Shown here: positions 30,920 through 43,199 of the stretch, one piece after another
How positions within the stretch are numbered: the stretch's first letter is position 1
Layout of the letters: every line of letters begins with the position of its first letter
NCBI GenBank assembly: GCA_949987705.1
Contig: OX465281.1
Span: forward strand, 238,225,143 to 238,289,142
DNA from: Thereva unica
Taxonomy: Eukaryota > Arthropoda > Insecta > Diptera > Therevidae
DNA: 64,000 nucleotides
Reading direction: 5' to 3'
Notes under the pieces: model-generated
The model's database searches: none
Seen by the model: the letters and a program-made list of their open reading frames with translations, nothing else
What the model was told of the DNA's origin: nothing
Translations under genes and position numbers: made by a program

Positions 30920-31018
30920 ACTATGTCCCAATACCAGAATGGCATTACAATGGGCCCCAATGGCGTGCCTAAGTGGGCTCCCTGGTGGGGGCAGCCATTT
31001 CAACCTAACCTAACCTAA

Positions 31019-33000
31019 GCTCAACCAAACTCTACTTAATTCTTAGCTCAACTTTTAAAAATCGAGTAAACTTTTTGTATGGGATATTTTTATAAGGTTC
31101 CTGTGTTCGCTTTATTCTTAACCAGCGTAATCTTTGATTTGATTTGCTTGAAATTCGAGTTTTTTATTCTTTTTGTGTATTTTTCATTTGCCTGCCCATT
31201 TTATTTCTTGAGAAGTTTACACTTGTATTTTATATTTTGTTGCTTCGTTTGCTATCTGGTAACCATCAAATTGCACAACCCACCCCTTTGGTTATTGATA
31301 TGTAAAAGGTTTTTCAATCTATTTGTTATGGTTTTTATACACTACGCAGTTTTTTGGTTTAATTAATTGTAAAGGCACACCAGTGGAAATTCAAATCCAC
31401 TGGAAAAAGCATGAATCTTTAATTTCACATCACAAAAATATACATTTTGAAAATGACACCACCCAAAAATAATTCAAATGGTGCAAACATTTACATTTTC
31501 TGTTTTGTTTTCTTCCTTTTTACTTTTTCTGTTTATTCTGGATTCCCTTTTTTTTTATTATTAACTCTCCCTTCAGCAACAGATGAATATTTATAAGCTG
31601 ATCCGTTTTAATAATATTGAGTTTTAATTTCGGCATCCTGCTGGTTTATCGAGTGAATATTGAATAATATACCGAATTTTTGTTTATAGGGAAAAAAGTG
31701 ATTGAAAGAAGAAATTTGAATTTTAATAAGAATTGGGCATCCATGCCAGAGCGCACGCAAACGAAACATAAAAGGCCCCAGAATGAACAAAAAAATATTC
31801 ATAAATATAGAAATTGCCTAAGTCAGCAGCTAGGATAATGACGGTGTAGCTCCCTTTCCCGGTGGTTTGTTATTACTTTTATCCTTGTTTTATTTTAAAA
31901 TGCCTTCAAGCAATTCCTTACGCCATAAATCAAAATGTGCCTATATAAATTAATTTATTGTGATATTTTCGATGGTGAGGATTACGGTGGGCTGTCCACC
32001 CACAAACCTTATGCTTTCTTTACCTTCTATAAATGAAATCCTTCGGGCAGATATTCAAGGAGAATTTCACTTGGAAATTGCATGTTCAAGATTCCTGCCT
32101 CTTTGTAGGTATGTATACTGTTCAAACATTATTATTATTATTTTTTTTTTTTTTTTTTCATTTTCTAAGCTGAAGGAAAGTTTGAATCAGATGAAATATT
32201 TGTTGAATTTGACAGGAAAATATATTGACTAGGAGCAAAAAAGCACAAAGATATTATTTTTTAAGGAAAAATGAAAATAAATTCTCTTTAGCTACTAAAA
32301 TTGGAAATATTATTTTTCTCCAATTCTACTACACTTAATGTAACTGTAGTACAATGGATTACGCCTTGATTTTTGAGAAATTGCAAAATTTCTTGGTATA
32401 CATAGGTACTATTGCTACCAAATGCTCGATTGGCTTTGTTTGCTTAGACTATACGGACAAGCACAATACATCAAGAAAATATGAGGTAAACATAATCAGG
32501 TTAAAGTTGTCACGATTGCTTCGGGGGCACTTTATTTAATAATACAGAAATGTGAATGTCATATTTCTGTACAGGCAGTGACAGCAGACAAATAAAACAA
32601 AATCAGAAGTACTTCAAAAGGTAGTCTTTAAGAGACAGTGTTATGCCTTCTGGGTGCATTTCAATCACCCGAGTTTCAGACAAACAGATGAAATTTACTA
32701 TTTATATGTATGAATCTGGACTGGATGGCTGATAACTCTGATACTCTGCCAGTTCCAATCCTTTAAAGGGATGAGGATTTAGGGCAACTGATGTGAACAT
32801 GATCAGTCATCAGCGGAATGGGGGAATAACATGAAGCATAACATGCACGTTCCGAATCTATTTCAGACTGAGGGAAGTGCGATCATAGCCTCCTAGCGGC
32901 GGTCACTGATCCTATGAGAGAGGATACTCAAATATGATCGGGCTAGTCCCTTCCAAGTAAGGTTGGCGTGAGGCTAATAACCTCACTCAAAAAAAATAAA
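31019..33000. other. Intron 1 segment; weak RTE-leader similarity at the right end
   Basis: No gene was found. A T-run lies near 32142-32159. The 32650-32990 part is less AT-rich and ends in GTGAGGCTAATAACCTCACTC, a phrase I associate with 5' leaders of RTE-type LINEs. No protein supports this. Confidence 0.35.
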
Positions 33001-34263
33001 TGGTTAAAAAAAATTTTTTAAAAAAAATTCTTTTAATTAACTAAAAAATGTACTGAAAAGTAAAAAATAAAAAATATTTTAAAGACAGCGTGAAATTTCA
33101 ATTTTAATGAAAAAGTTAATTAAAAGAATGGCGCATTTTTCATCAAAAAATTTTGTTAGAATTTGAAATTAACAAAGCAAAAAATTGAGGGTTATTGTAA
33201 ATCTCACGCGATTTACAGTTATATTTTCAATTTTTGATGAAAAATGCGCCATTCTTTTAATTAACTTTTTCATTAAAATTGAAATTTCACGCTTTCTTTA
33301 AAATATTTTTTATTTTTTACTTTTCAGTACATTTTTTAGTTAATTAAAAGAATTTTTTTTAAAAAATTTTTTTAACCATTTATTTTATTTTCTACTTTTT
33401 AGTTTATTATATGTATTCCGCCATTTTATGATGGCAATTCTATTAGATTTAAAATTACGTCACACAGTTTACTGTATTCATTTGATACCCATGTCGTGGG
33501 CTCGGTGGAACATAATTGCAAAAACGGCCGCCATCTCGGAACCGTCTTCTTGATTTTTTTACAAAAAGGTCAGATTGCATTTAGTACTTATACATGATGA
33601 GTTGAACTCAAGTTGAACCCAAGTCTAACTACATGTAAACGGGAGTCGAGTTGGGTTAAGGTTGACTGAACTCGACTCAGCTCTGCTACCTGGGTTTAGT
33701 TGAAATTATGCATACGGACATGAGTTCAGTATTTGAGTAGTTGAATTTAGTTGACAGCAGCATCTCTGTGTTTGTTTGTGATTTTTTGTAACGTGTATTG
33801 CTTCTTTATTATCAACTCACCCTTAACTCAACTATTCATCTCATCATTCATACACATTAACCACCCGAACTACGAGTGTGTGCAAAATTGGAAGATTGAT
33901 CGGAAAATTGAAAATTGATCGGTTATATTTTCTACTTTTTAGTCTACGAGTATTATAAGCTTTCCGCAATTTAGTGTTGGCCGCCATTTTGAATTTGGAA
34001 TGACGCCACATAGCTTATTGTGTTCTACCTGTCATATCCTTTCATTTGATACCCATGTCAGAGGGCCGCGGAGCACAATTTCAAAAATCGGGCGCCATTT
34101 TGGAACCGCCATCTTGATATTTTTACAAAATGGCCAGATTGCATTGTCATCCAAACTAAACGTGTATGCAAAATTTCAGCTCTATCCGAAACCGGGAAGT
34201 GGGTCAAATTTAACTTCCAAGATTTGACGACAAACAGTGTAAGTTAAATAAAAGAATTTAAAA
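33001..34263. mobile_element. Foldback repeat element, copy 1 (about 1.26 kb)
   Basis: The left 375 bp form a palindrome: the arm 33003-33155 (TTCTTTTAATTAACTAAAAA ... AGAATGGCGCATTTTTCATC) pairs with 33228-33377. The right part holds two related units, each with CGCCATTTT, GTCACA-type, ATTTGATACCCATGTC and a following GGCCGCCAT-like block. The far end GTTAAATAAAAGAATTTAAA is the inverse of the very start, so the whole has terminal repeats. A second copy is at 59199-60388. There is no coding content. Confidence 0.75.
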
Positions 34264-35075
34264 AGGAATTGTAACATTTGTGTCGTTCAATGTTAAAGTG
34301 GTGTGACTCCGTATTTTGAAGTATTGGAGGAAGCATTTTGTCATATATTTCGATGTGGGGTGGAGCGGCTCAAGGGGTGCAATTATAGTGCATTTCTGGA
34401 GTTACTTTGGTTTTATAGCGGGGGATGTGGCGGAGTGTGGGTCCGGGTCAACCTCTATTGTTTTGAGGTGTGGGGCTGCACCGCTTTTGCAGGGGCGACA
34501 AATTTGTTGCGAGAGGCCGGGATCCGGAGTGTAGAGCCTTTAAAGACGAAGAAGAAAATGCTAACATACCAAACCCTTTTAAAATCTGCGTCTATAGTGT
34601 CTATAGGTATAAGTCGGTCACACATATCTCGCGGAAATATATTCGGGAACTCATCCTGCTAGTAAGGGGTTGGCTTTGTACAGAAAGGAACTAGACCTAA
34701 TAAATAAGGTTTAGAACCAATTGGAAAAAAATTAATTCAGTTAGCCTACCTAGCCTCACCCTTGACGTTCTTAATGGCTGCTGTAAAATGCAGCATCTGT
34801 CGGGTATGATCAAGTTTAATAATAATGTTCGCAAACAAGACATACAAAACTGCTCAAGGAATACCCGCACCGTACCGAGTATGCTAGGAATGTACCCGCC
34901 AACAAATGCTGTAGGTTTTTAGTTCCTATGGACCAGGACAAACCTCTTTTTTATAACTTAAGATTAGTTCTGCCAGTGCTTAACTTTAAGCACCATATGC
35001 TTTATGTTAAGGGTACCATGTGTAATAAAATTATAATCTTAGTTTAAGTAAATAAAGATTAGAAAAAGTGCGGGT
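34264..35075. other. Intron 1 segment, no gene recognised
   Basis: Plus-strand frames of up to 119 codons at 34303-34662 show no known motif, and their cysteine/tryptophan-rich composition follows from the GT-rich sequence. Confidence 0.35.
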
Positions 35076-35079
35076 GTTA

Positions 35080-36480
35080 GAATTGACCACTAGGGAACTT
35101 GCGCAGAAATGGCGTGGGGTTGGATTCGACGCCATCCAATACTACCTCGATTGAACGACCTGAAAGAAAGCTCTTAATCTAACTAAGTTTATACCAATAG
35201 CTTGGAGTTTGTTCAACAGAGCAGGATGCCATAATCTGCCTTTGAGATATCTAGAGCAACCAGACCAGACTCACCAAAGCTGTGAATGCTTTGGTTGATA
35301 TGTTCGGTTAAACACACAAGCAGATCGCCAGTAGACCGTTTTGGTCTAAAGCCGTATTGCCGTATTGTCGTGTATAATTTGGTTGGATTCTAGATATTTC
35401 ATCAGCTTTTTACTGATTATTGTCTCCATGATTTTGGAGAAAACAGAAGTAATTGCTATTGGGCGGTAGTTTAAGGGGTCACTAGCTTCACCTTTTTTGG
35501 GATGGGCTGAACATGAGCTAATTTCCAAGAGTCAGGATACACTCCGGAGAAGTAATACAGGGCAAAAAGTTTGCGCAGGGGTTCAGCCAAAGATGCGGCA
35601 CAATTTTTAACTTCCATAAGGAGGATTTTGTCGGGGCCAGTGGGTTTGTTTGTTGACGTCGAGATGTTTGAGGTACCTCAATACCTCGCCACTTCATTGA
35701 GCGGGTGGTATTCTCGAGAGTGGGGGTGACATAGCAGCATCTGGTAAAGAAGAATTTACGGCGAACAGAGATGCTAATAAGTCGGCCTTGGGTTTGCTTT
35801 CTGTTATCACTTCCTTGTTCTAAATGAAAGGAGGTGTTGAGAAGTAAAATTATTTTTGATGGATGTTACCAAGGACCGGAAGACTGCCTGTAGTGGAGTT
35901 AAGAATCATACTTCTCAATCTATCATGAAATGATGATTTGACTTTCCTGAATTACAGGAGTTTCTTAATTTGATGTACGTCTATATGCTTTATAGCTGGC
36001 TTCTTTAGCTTTTGTTGCTGTCATATATTCCCCATTGAACCATCTGTTCGGCCTAGGCTTCACAGATTTGGTAGAGTTAGGGATGAATAAGCGCATACCC
36101 GCTCGTATAATTTTGGTGACACAGAGGACGGCATAGTTCGCATTGGCAATACGGAAACACAAATCCCAGTCAGTAGCAAATCCCATTGGAAGCGTGGTCG
36201 CGGTCGTGGTCGAGGATGGATATGGGAAATAAGCGCTAACTAGCTTGTGGTTCGAGTTGCCAAAGGGTGAGTTAAAATCAGAGTATGTACTACTGTACAC
36301 CTTCGGAAATGCCACGGCATTCCTAATATATATGGCTAATACTCTATGGGCAGAGAAGTTGTGCACTAAGTTATACCCTGCCACCTGAAATCGATCTAAA
36401 TCAAGATCTGATAACACTCGTGTTTCACTCAGTGCGAGAATATCGAGGGGCATGGAGTAATAATTCCTACACCTACATCC
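35080..36480 (-). pseudogene. Jockey/CR1-like LINE remnant, endonuclease and RT
   Basis: On the minus strand, 36453-35965 reads as an endonuclease start (MPLDILALSETRVLSDLD, and FQVAGYNLVHNFSAHR). 35528-35346 reads as RT (HPKKGEASDPLNYRPIAITS, VFSKIMETIISKKLM). Scattered RT pieces continue to about 35080 (FLSGRSIEVVLDG, then a worn SNPTP...P.G motif). Frame changes and stops occur throughout, and the middle is shortened. A small piece of the same family is at 51880-52000. Confidence 0.75.
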
Positions 36481-39400
36481 ATTGGAAATAAAGGGAATGG
36501 CCTTGTTGCAGTGTCATGCCTGCTGAAACAAGATGACTCCCATTAACCGACCGTTTAAGGCAGAGCAGCAACAAACCGCAGAACGACTAACATAACAGCA
36601 ACTTCTTGTAACAATCTGGATAGAAGTACCAAAACGTAAAGACGAATGGGCCAAGAGACTTCCCGAGATGCCCGAGTTATTAACAATTAAATTATACCTA
36701 AAGCTTTTATGGCAACAACACCTTTCATAATCATTTCAACTGTTTAACAAAATCCTTACATTTCAATCACGATCAAATTATCTAGTTCAACTATAAATAC
36801 AATTTTAAATAGTTTCCATAATATCAACTAATCTCCGTTCATAATTAAATTCACGGTCCTTCAAAGGGTAAAAATTTGAAAATTTTAATACATAAAGGGC
36901 TCCTCCTACTCCGGTTGGATGTACTTATTGCCAAATCCATACTACCACTTTCGCTCATAATTAATTAAATTATGGTCCAACATGTTGCTGCAGACTGAAA
37001 ATGCAATTCCCATCTACACCGAGACCACAGGTAAATTAAATTATTTTCAATTTTAAACTGAATAATTTTGAGCGTAACCAGTGCACATAGTCAGTTGGGT
37101 CTAGGGTAACCCTTTCTTTGGCCGAACATTTGTACCATCAGATTTAATTTGAATACTGATTCTAAAAAAAAAATTTGTTTCGTCGGTCCAATTTCAAATG
37201 AAACAAACTCTTCTAATCCCAAATTGAAATGGGTGAATTTCAAGTAGCAAAATGGGTAAATTTGATGGTCGTTTTGGTCGCCGAATGTTTGTAATTTCGG
37301 AAAATCGTTGTTGTTTTTCTGGCATTGTACAAGGAAGGAAAGCCTTAAAAGTTTTAAAAAATTCTATTATTGGAAGGACATATATTACAAAAATAGAAAA
37401 AATTCGTAAATTCACTTTGTTTTTCTGTTTGACAGGGCGTTGGCGGATGTCTACAGATTTTGGTCTGTTATGCTTTATTTAGGAAATGGTTCTCGAAACT
37501 TTTTTCCTTTTCCTATGATAATTTCTTATAGGGAAAAACCAAAATAAATTTATCTAACGCATTGCGAAGTTTTCCTTTATCTAATGCTGTTTCCTGTCAA
37601 AAGTTTTAGGGTACATTGTCCACATTGGAAGTGGGGTCTTCTATCTAGACTTATTCCATCTTATTACAGAATTATAACTTTCATAAAGATTCGACTGAAG
37701 GACGGATACCATAGGAGGGTGGGTCGGCTTCCTTCTGCCTTGAAGTTGCGTCAAATTTAATTTAAAAAGAGACGGAAAAAGTTTTGTCACAAAAAAAATA
37801 TATATATCTATATAATACCCCTACATATACATTTTTTCTCTACTTCTTGCTGTTACTTTTTTGGTAAATTTAAAATGGTTCTGCAGATTTTTGTGACTGT
37901 GATAATGTTGACCTTTTGAAGAATATTGTAAAAAATAACAAGAAAAAGGAAAAAAAAATTGTTGTCAGCCATAATTTAATAAACGAAGTTGTCCGGAATT
38001 GTTATAATTAATTTATTTTCGTTAATTAAGAGAAAAGTTTGCCTCAACTATTTGTACATTGACTCAAGCATTTATTTTGTTGTTGTTTTGTTAAATCGAT
38101 AGATACCTCAAAAAACCCTTAGATTAGCATGAATGATGTGCAAAACTAAATAGATAACGTATGTGTTTTTGTTTGTGAGGCCCCAAGAGACTAGTCACCA
38201 ATTAAGCTTATCGATTCCAGACTGGCTAGCCAATGTTCGGTTCATGACATATAAAGACCGGACCCTGTTGTATTCATTAAATTGGAAAAAAAATTGGCCT
38301 CCAATTGAGTCCATTTCAAGTTGTGGCTAACAATGATGATACAAACTTTTCGTAAGCTGAGGAATCATCCTTTGTACCACCCACTAGCAAGTCCGTCATA
38401 TCGATGGTCTCGTCATGGTGCATAGTCTAGCAGTAGTCTTGGTTCAAGGGGTACAACGGGTTTAAGGCTATGTGAAATCAGGAGAAGGTTCAAGGACTTG
38501 GGTGTTATAGAAATTCGGATATAATTGCGAAAGTATATTTGTTCTGTTTATGAAGGAATTCCTTGTTTGGAAGCCAGTCGGGCTAATTTGGAGCTGTAGA
38601 TAAAAGATTATCATGAAGAAAGTTCAATGGAATAATCGCTATGACAGTATGGTATGGTAGGGCGCTACAAATTGCCGTCGATAGGGGAAAAATGAAGTCT
38701 TCGCCTTTGAGTTTTACGTCACTTTTTCGTGCATATTCTAATCACGCTTAGGTAACCTTTGAACCAAATAAAGAAGTTGTATTCAACGACAGACCGAATA
38801 TAAGACTTCAAACATAATATTACATACACTGAAATATCTGCTTTTTATGTGGAAGTCTAAGCCCACCCTTTCTACTACCAGTCTGGTAGTAAGCATAACT
38901 TGAAGGATAGACGAAGGATAAAATGGATTAAGTAGATTTTAGGGATGCCTAAGGAAATGGCGGTAAATCTTGCGTTTGAACTCCTGAAATATGTATGAGT
39001 TCGGGAATACTAACTGTGGGTGGTTGCTCCAATGATTGTTTCTGCGTTAATATTAACCATCTCATATATTATTGGCTAGTGTTATTGGCGAGAAGGAAAA
39101 AATGCTAAAAGAAATGCATTTTTGGACCATTGGCGAGATTATTGTTCGAATCGCGTGCTTATTAGCTTGCTTTCTTGTCTGTCTGTTTGTCCGGTACAAA
39201 TTTTGCAATCGATTTTTCAAATACTTCCGGTTATCTTATCATGCTGATTTTGCACCCAGCTGCAGTTCCAATGACAGTGCAATACGATATACTAAATATA
39301 CCGTTAGATCCATGGCGGCCATTTCCAGAGGGTGTATTACAATGGTGGGGAGCCTCTGGCCAGCGGGCCAACTACGGCCCGAGAAAGGTTTCTATCCGGC

Positions 39401-39587
39401 CCGTGAGATCTTTAGAAGAAATTCTAATAAATATTTTTCGATGTACGTAATTCGTCTAGTTTAAATTGAATATTAAACGCACATAGCAACAAGTATGTTG
39501 ATGATTTAGTACTTAAAACTTACATCCCTTGGGGTAACTTATTATTCCCAAAAACAAACTTTATATTTTGCCTCAGCAAATTTGTCA
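36481..39587. other. Intron 1 segment, mostly featureless
   Basis: It is AT-rich with no convincing coding region. The block 39280-39345 (CTAAATATACCGTTAGATCC, ATGGCGGCCATTTCC) belongs to the dispersed CCATGTC/GGCGGCC repeat family seen at 41830-43170 and in the foldback elements. GACTC at 39588-39592 is the left target duplication of the next element. Confidence 0.45.
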
Positions 39588-39592
39588 GACTC

Positions 39593-40900
39593 AAGGCCGT
39601 GACACAATGGCGACTTCGGCTTCGGCTTCGAAAGCGACGTTGAAGCGCTGAAGCGCTGAATTAAGAATCGACGCCGAAGCCGAAGCCAAGTATAACACAA
39701 TAACGGCATTCGTCTTCGTCTTGCAAATCGCGGAAAATTTGTTACATTAAATAAACTTTGTTAAATTATAATGGAAAATAAACGGGAGGAAGTTATTAAA
39801 TTAATGGGAGTAGCAACATATGTTTATTTAAAAAAAAAAAAAAAAAAAAATAGGCGATTCTGGTCAAGAGAAATTTTTTCTGAAAAGGAAGGACCATGGG
39901 TTCTATGAAACTACCTATCAACAAATACTTATTTTCTGGAAATATTTCAAAAAGATTTCAATTCTGTTTTATTAAAGTATGAAATAAATATAAACTTACC
40001 CGGAATACCTAAAATTCCACTTATTTTTTTCCAATATATAAGTATGTATATATTCGAAATAGTTTTTCTGTGAAAAAAATGATATTTTGACTCATAACTC
40101 TGGAAGTTGGTGGTGTAGAACCTTCGCTTTTACAGTTTAGATAGGCGGGAGTATTCTGCGTATACTGCTACCTAATTCATGGAAGAAGGTCATCGGGTTA
40201 CCAAAATACAGGGTGATATGTAAACCTCTATCAAAAAATTTCTCTATCAAAATAATTTTTCATATTTTTTTTTCTTTACCCTTCATTTTCCGACCAAACG
40301 TGAGGTTTTCCGGGAAAAGCTTATATAACTTTTTTTGTTGAGAATTTTCATAGCTTTAATTTTGTCTTCTTAACATTTTTCCAATTTCTACGTTTTTCCG
40401 AGCTACGGTCGGGAAAGCGTCGGAAAATTCTTTCAATCGGATTTTCTCGTGATTTTCACGAAGTACGGCCCGGAACTCAACGGTTACCTTTTCTCCAATT
40501 GCTAAACTCCCACCATTCCAAATTTCATTCTACTACAATTTTTTTTTTGCAGTTTTAGCGATTTTTTTACTCTGGAAACTGTACTAATAATCTTTGCACC
40601 CTTTTTTATACATATATACATACATGGATTTTCCTTTACTAACTCGATTAATTTTTCCTCAAAATCCATGTAAAACACGTGTTAAATTTAAATTACCGGA
40701 CAACCCACTTCGATTTTCCAAATAAATTTCAACCGACGCCGCTTCGAATATCAAATATCATTTGATTGAGGCTTCGGCTTCGAAATCGAATCCGAAGCTC
40801 CCATTGTGTTAATAAGTATTGCAACGCTTACATTTGATTTTGACAGGCATCGGCTTCGAGATCGAAGCCGAAGCCGAAGCCACCATTGTGTCACGGCCTT
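39593..40900. mobile_element. Non-autonomous TIR element with CTTCGG repeats (1308 bp)
   Basis: The ends AAGGCCGTGACACAATGG and its inverse are flanked by GACTC on both sides (39588-39592 and 40901-40905), a 5-bp duplication. Directly inside lie iterated CTTCGG/CGAAGC units. Each end also has an inner inverted copy of itself (around 39668-39705 and 40770-40812). The centre is AT-rich, carries the block shared with 26032-26165, and has no transposase. The superfamily is undetermined. Confidence 0.7.
40117..40255. repeat. Dispersed repeat block, copy 2
   Basis: It corresponds to 26032-26165 in the same orientation (GCTTTTACAGTTTAGATAGG, GGGAGTATTCTGCGTA, GGTTACCAAAATACAG). Confidence 0.75.
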
Positions 40901-41084
40901 GACTCATCCAGCACACTGCAATATCTGGGAGTCTATGAAAACTGTGAGACGCGTTTATTGTACAACTACATAGGCATCACAATCGTTGCACGAAAAAGAG
41001 ACAGAAAAATATTTTAGTGTAATATCTACCGAATGGTGGATAGAGTGATTAAAGCATCTTTCACTTCAAATGCAGACTAAAAAT

Positions 41085-41740
41085 TTGGATTATATCACGA
41101 TTATAAAATGGGTTTGTAAGAGGTGCTTCTTTTTTTTTTTTTTGTGCCAGTACAATGTCATACTTCAAATGAGGCGAGGAGCCTTTGCAATGACAAAAAA
41201 AAAGCAAATAAAAGAAAGAAGAATGAAACTAGTAACAAAGGCTCTTCATTGGTATTTATTAATGAAGAATTTTCTTACGAGTTTAATTGTAATATGTATT
41301 TAATTAATTGCATCAGAGTAAGAAAGAAACCTCTGCCCCCACAATGTAAATTTATATTTTACAATATTATCTCACCTAAATTTGATTTGATAAACTGACA
41401 GTTTAAACATTCTATTTAACCTTTATTCAGCGTTAAGTTTTAGCGAATGCAACGAAAATCTCTTTTCCAGGTTCAGTGCAGTGATTTGAAAGTGAAAAGA
41501 GTGTGTAAAACGTCAAGTGTAAACTTTTTTTCATGTTTTCCTTACACTGAGCCCCAGTCCGTACTTACAGCCACCCCACGCCTCATTTAGCTTGATACAC
41601 CAGTAGGATATTATTTTTGAACCGGGACTTTTCACAAAATTGAGGCCTTAGTACAATTTACCTTATTGTAAGGGACATATGTATTGCTTCGCGTAAGCAC
41701 GACTCAACTCTATAAAAATTACAGGTTGCAAAAAGGTTTC
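41085..41740. repeat. Dispersed repeat family B, copy 1
   Basis: In the same order as 55310-55735 it shows GATTATAAAATG, AGAGGTGC, CCAGTACAATGT, ATACTTCAAATGAGGCGAGG and, further on, TATTGCTTCGCGTAAG with CTCAACTCT. Identity is moderate with indels. No protein is encoded. It is probably an old non-autonomous transposon. Confidence 0.65.
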
Positions 41741-42042
41741 AATTAATTACAACAGCCCGCGGGAACAAACGTAAAATTTATTCTGGCCCATGTTATAAAA
41801 GGTTGTCCACCCTTGGTGTATTTTTATTTTCTTCACAACCCCCCCCCCCCCCGCCCCTTCGACATGGGTATCAACTTAAAGGGTATCATAAGTAGAATAC
41901 AATAGTCTATGTCGTTAGAACCATGGCGGCCATATCAAGAGGGTGGTTACCATTTTCTTCACAGCCTCCTCGACAAGGATATTCAATGAAGTGGTGTGAA
42001 ATTATAATAGAATAAGCAATATAGAATACTCAATATACCGTT

Positions 42043-43008
42043 GACAAATGCCTGCGACGTATCCTAAAAATCCGCTGGCAAGATAGAATTTCAAACGAAG
42101 GACTAAGGCGTCGTACCGGCCAAGAAAGATAAGACGACCAAATCAGGGGCCAGTTCACGCAATTCGACACTCGACGTCGACATCGACGCTTTATGAAAAC
42201 GACATTAATTTCTACGACGTTGAATTTGGGTTCAAGTAAGTCGACGTGTCGAATGTCATTTTCCCAAAATAATTTCTCCTAAAGGTATGCAAAATCCAAT
42301 GAAACCGCTGCACTTTTCACATTATCCACAAGGGGGACAAGTTGCAAATAATACTAAAACTTCAATAATGTGAGTAATTTAATTAATTTATTAATTAAAC
42401 AAATTCATAATAAGATTGGAAAATCTCAACTCTGAATTTATTTTTGTACATCTAACTCTTCTTGGAGTAATTATAATTGTTATTTTTCAACTAATAGTTT
42501 TTCTTTTTCATTGCATTTTGCTCGTTCAGAAATGTAAAAAGTTTTGTGTAAAATTATTTCTGCTCTGCTCTAATTGGCACCACAACTCGTTGTTAATACA
42601 ACAATAAATGAATTCGACGCCAGCTTTGGCGTCGAGAAGATTAACGACACTTTCAAAACGACAAACATAAAACGTCGACTTGCGTGAACCCAAAACGACA
42701 TTTAACGCGTCGTTTTCAGTCGACGTCGAATTGCGTGAACTGGCCCCAGGCGAAGGAAATGGAATTGGGTTGGCCACACCTTGCGACGCGAAAACGAAAA
42801 TCTAGCCAAACGGGCCCTTGACTGGAATCTGCAGGCATTCCGTCGAGTCGGAGGGCCTAGAACAACGTGTAGGGGAACCCTACTAGCAGAAGCCGCAACA
42901 ACTGGGTCGGAGCTGAGGGCTGTCGCACAAAATACAGTCCGATGAAGGGCAACTGTTTCCGGCCTATATCCCAAGAGGGATTAAAGGAGCGTAAAGAAGA
43001 AGAAGAAG
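42043..43008 (+). pseudogene. RTE-type LINE, 3' fragment with (GAA)n tail
   Basis: The C-terminus of ORF2 is recognised by KCLRRILKIRWQDRISNEGL, DQIRRRKWNWVGHTLRRENE, LAKRALDWN and RGTLLAEA. It then runs to a GAAGAAGAAGAA tail at 43010. AATATACCGTT (42032-42042) and AATATACTGTT (43009-43019) bracket it as an 11-bp target duplication with one difference. One in-frame stop precedes DDQIRRR. A 600-bp TIR element interrupts the coding part; removing it and one CAG copy restores the reading across the junction. Confidence 0.75.
42147..42746. mobile_element. Non-autonomous TIR element with TCGACG repeats (600 bp)
   Basis: The ends GGGCCAGTTCACGCAATTCG and the inverse are flanked by CAG on each side (42144-42146 and 42747-42749), a 3-bp duplication. 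Iterated TCGACG/CGTCGA units follow directly inside each end. The interior is AT-rich and non-coding. The duplicated trinucleotide is supported independently, because the RTE frame reads across the empty site. Confidence 0.8.
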
Positions 43009-43199
43009 AATATACTGTTAGATCCATGGCGACCGTCTCAAGAAGGGGGATTACCATTTTCTTCACAATACCGGCGACATGGGTACCAAAGGAAAGGGTG
43101 TGATAAGCTAGCCTTTTGTGACTAGCCTTGACTTCTGTATTCGGGTGAATGTACATACTTACAAACAATATTTTTCATTTCCCTTTTTTTTAATTTTTT

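Larger units (their letters stand above)
27311..31018 (+). mobile_element. LOA-like LINE, 5'-truncated at the endonuclease
   Basis: It carries AP endonuclease, reverse transcriptase, RNase H and a terminal cysteine motif in the order typical of LOA/I-group LINEs with RNase H. ORF1 and the 5' end are missing. One frameshift near 28830 and one in-frame stop at 29864-29866 break the protein. The 3' end runs ...CAGCCATTTCAACCTAACC and finishes in AACCTAACC repeats (31002-31018). Partly matching ACTC-TACTTAATTC stretches on both sides (about 27308 and 31030) may be a worn target duplication. Confidence 0.8.
41826..43170. repeat. Tandem-like repeat family with CGACATGGGTATCAA and ATGGCGGCC, split by an RTE copy
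   Basis: Successive units share TTCTTCACA, CGACATGGGTA(T/C)CAA, a GATAAG/ATAAGT block and ATGGCG(G/A)CC followed by TCAAGA..G. Units lie at about 41826-41960, 41961-42042 plus 43020-43068, and 43060-43110. The same motifs occur in the other orientation in the foldback elements. A C-run lies at about 41840-41853. The RTE fragment 42043-43008 is inserted in one unit. Confidence 0.6.

Noticed and set aside
31002..31018. Interstitial telomere tract (TTAGG)
   Set aside because: Only about three units, and they coincide exactly with the 3' end of a LINE that ends the same way elsewhere in the window.
34303..34662. 119-codon plus-strand frame
   Set aside because: No domain motif; the composition follows the local GT-rich sequence and no splice or start context supports it.
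39600..40900. Transib/RAG-like element, because CACAATG occurs near both ends
   Set aside because: CACAATG is not at the terminus (AAGGCCGTGA precedes it on both sides), and the GACTC duplication sits outside that longer TIR.
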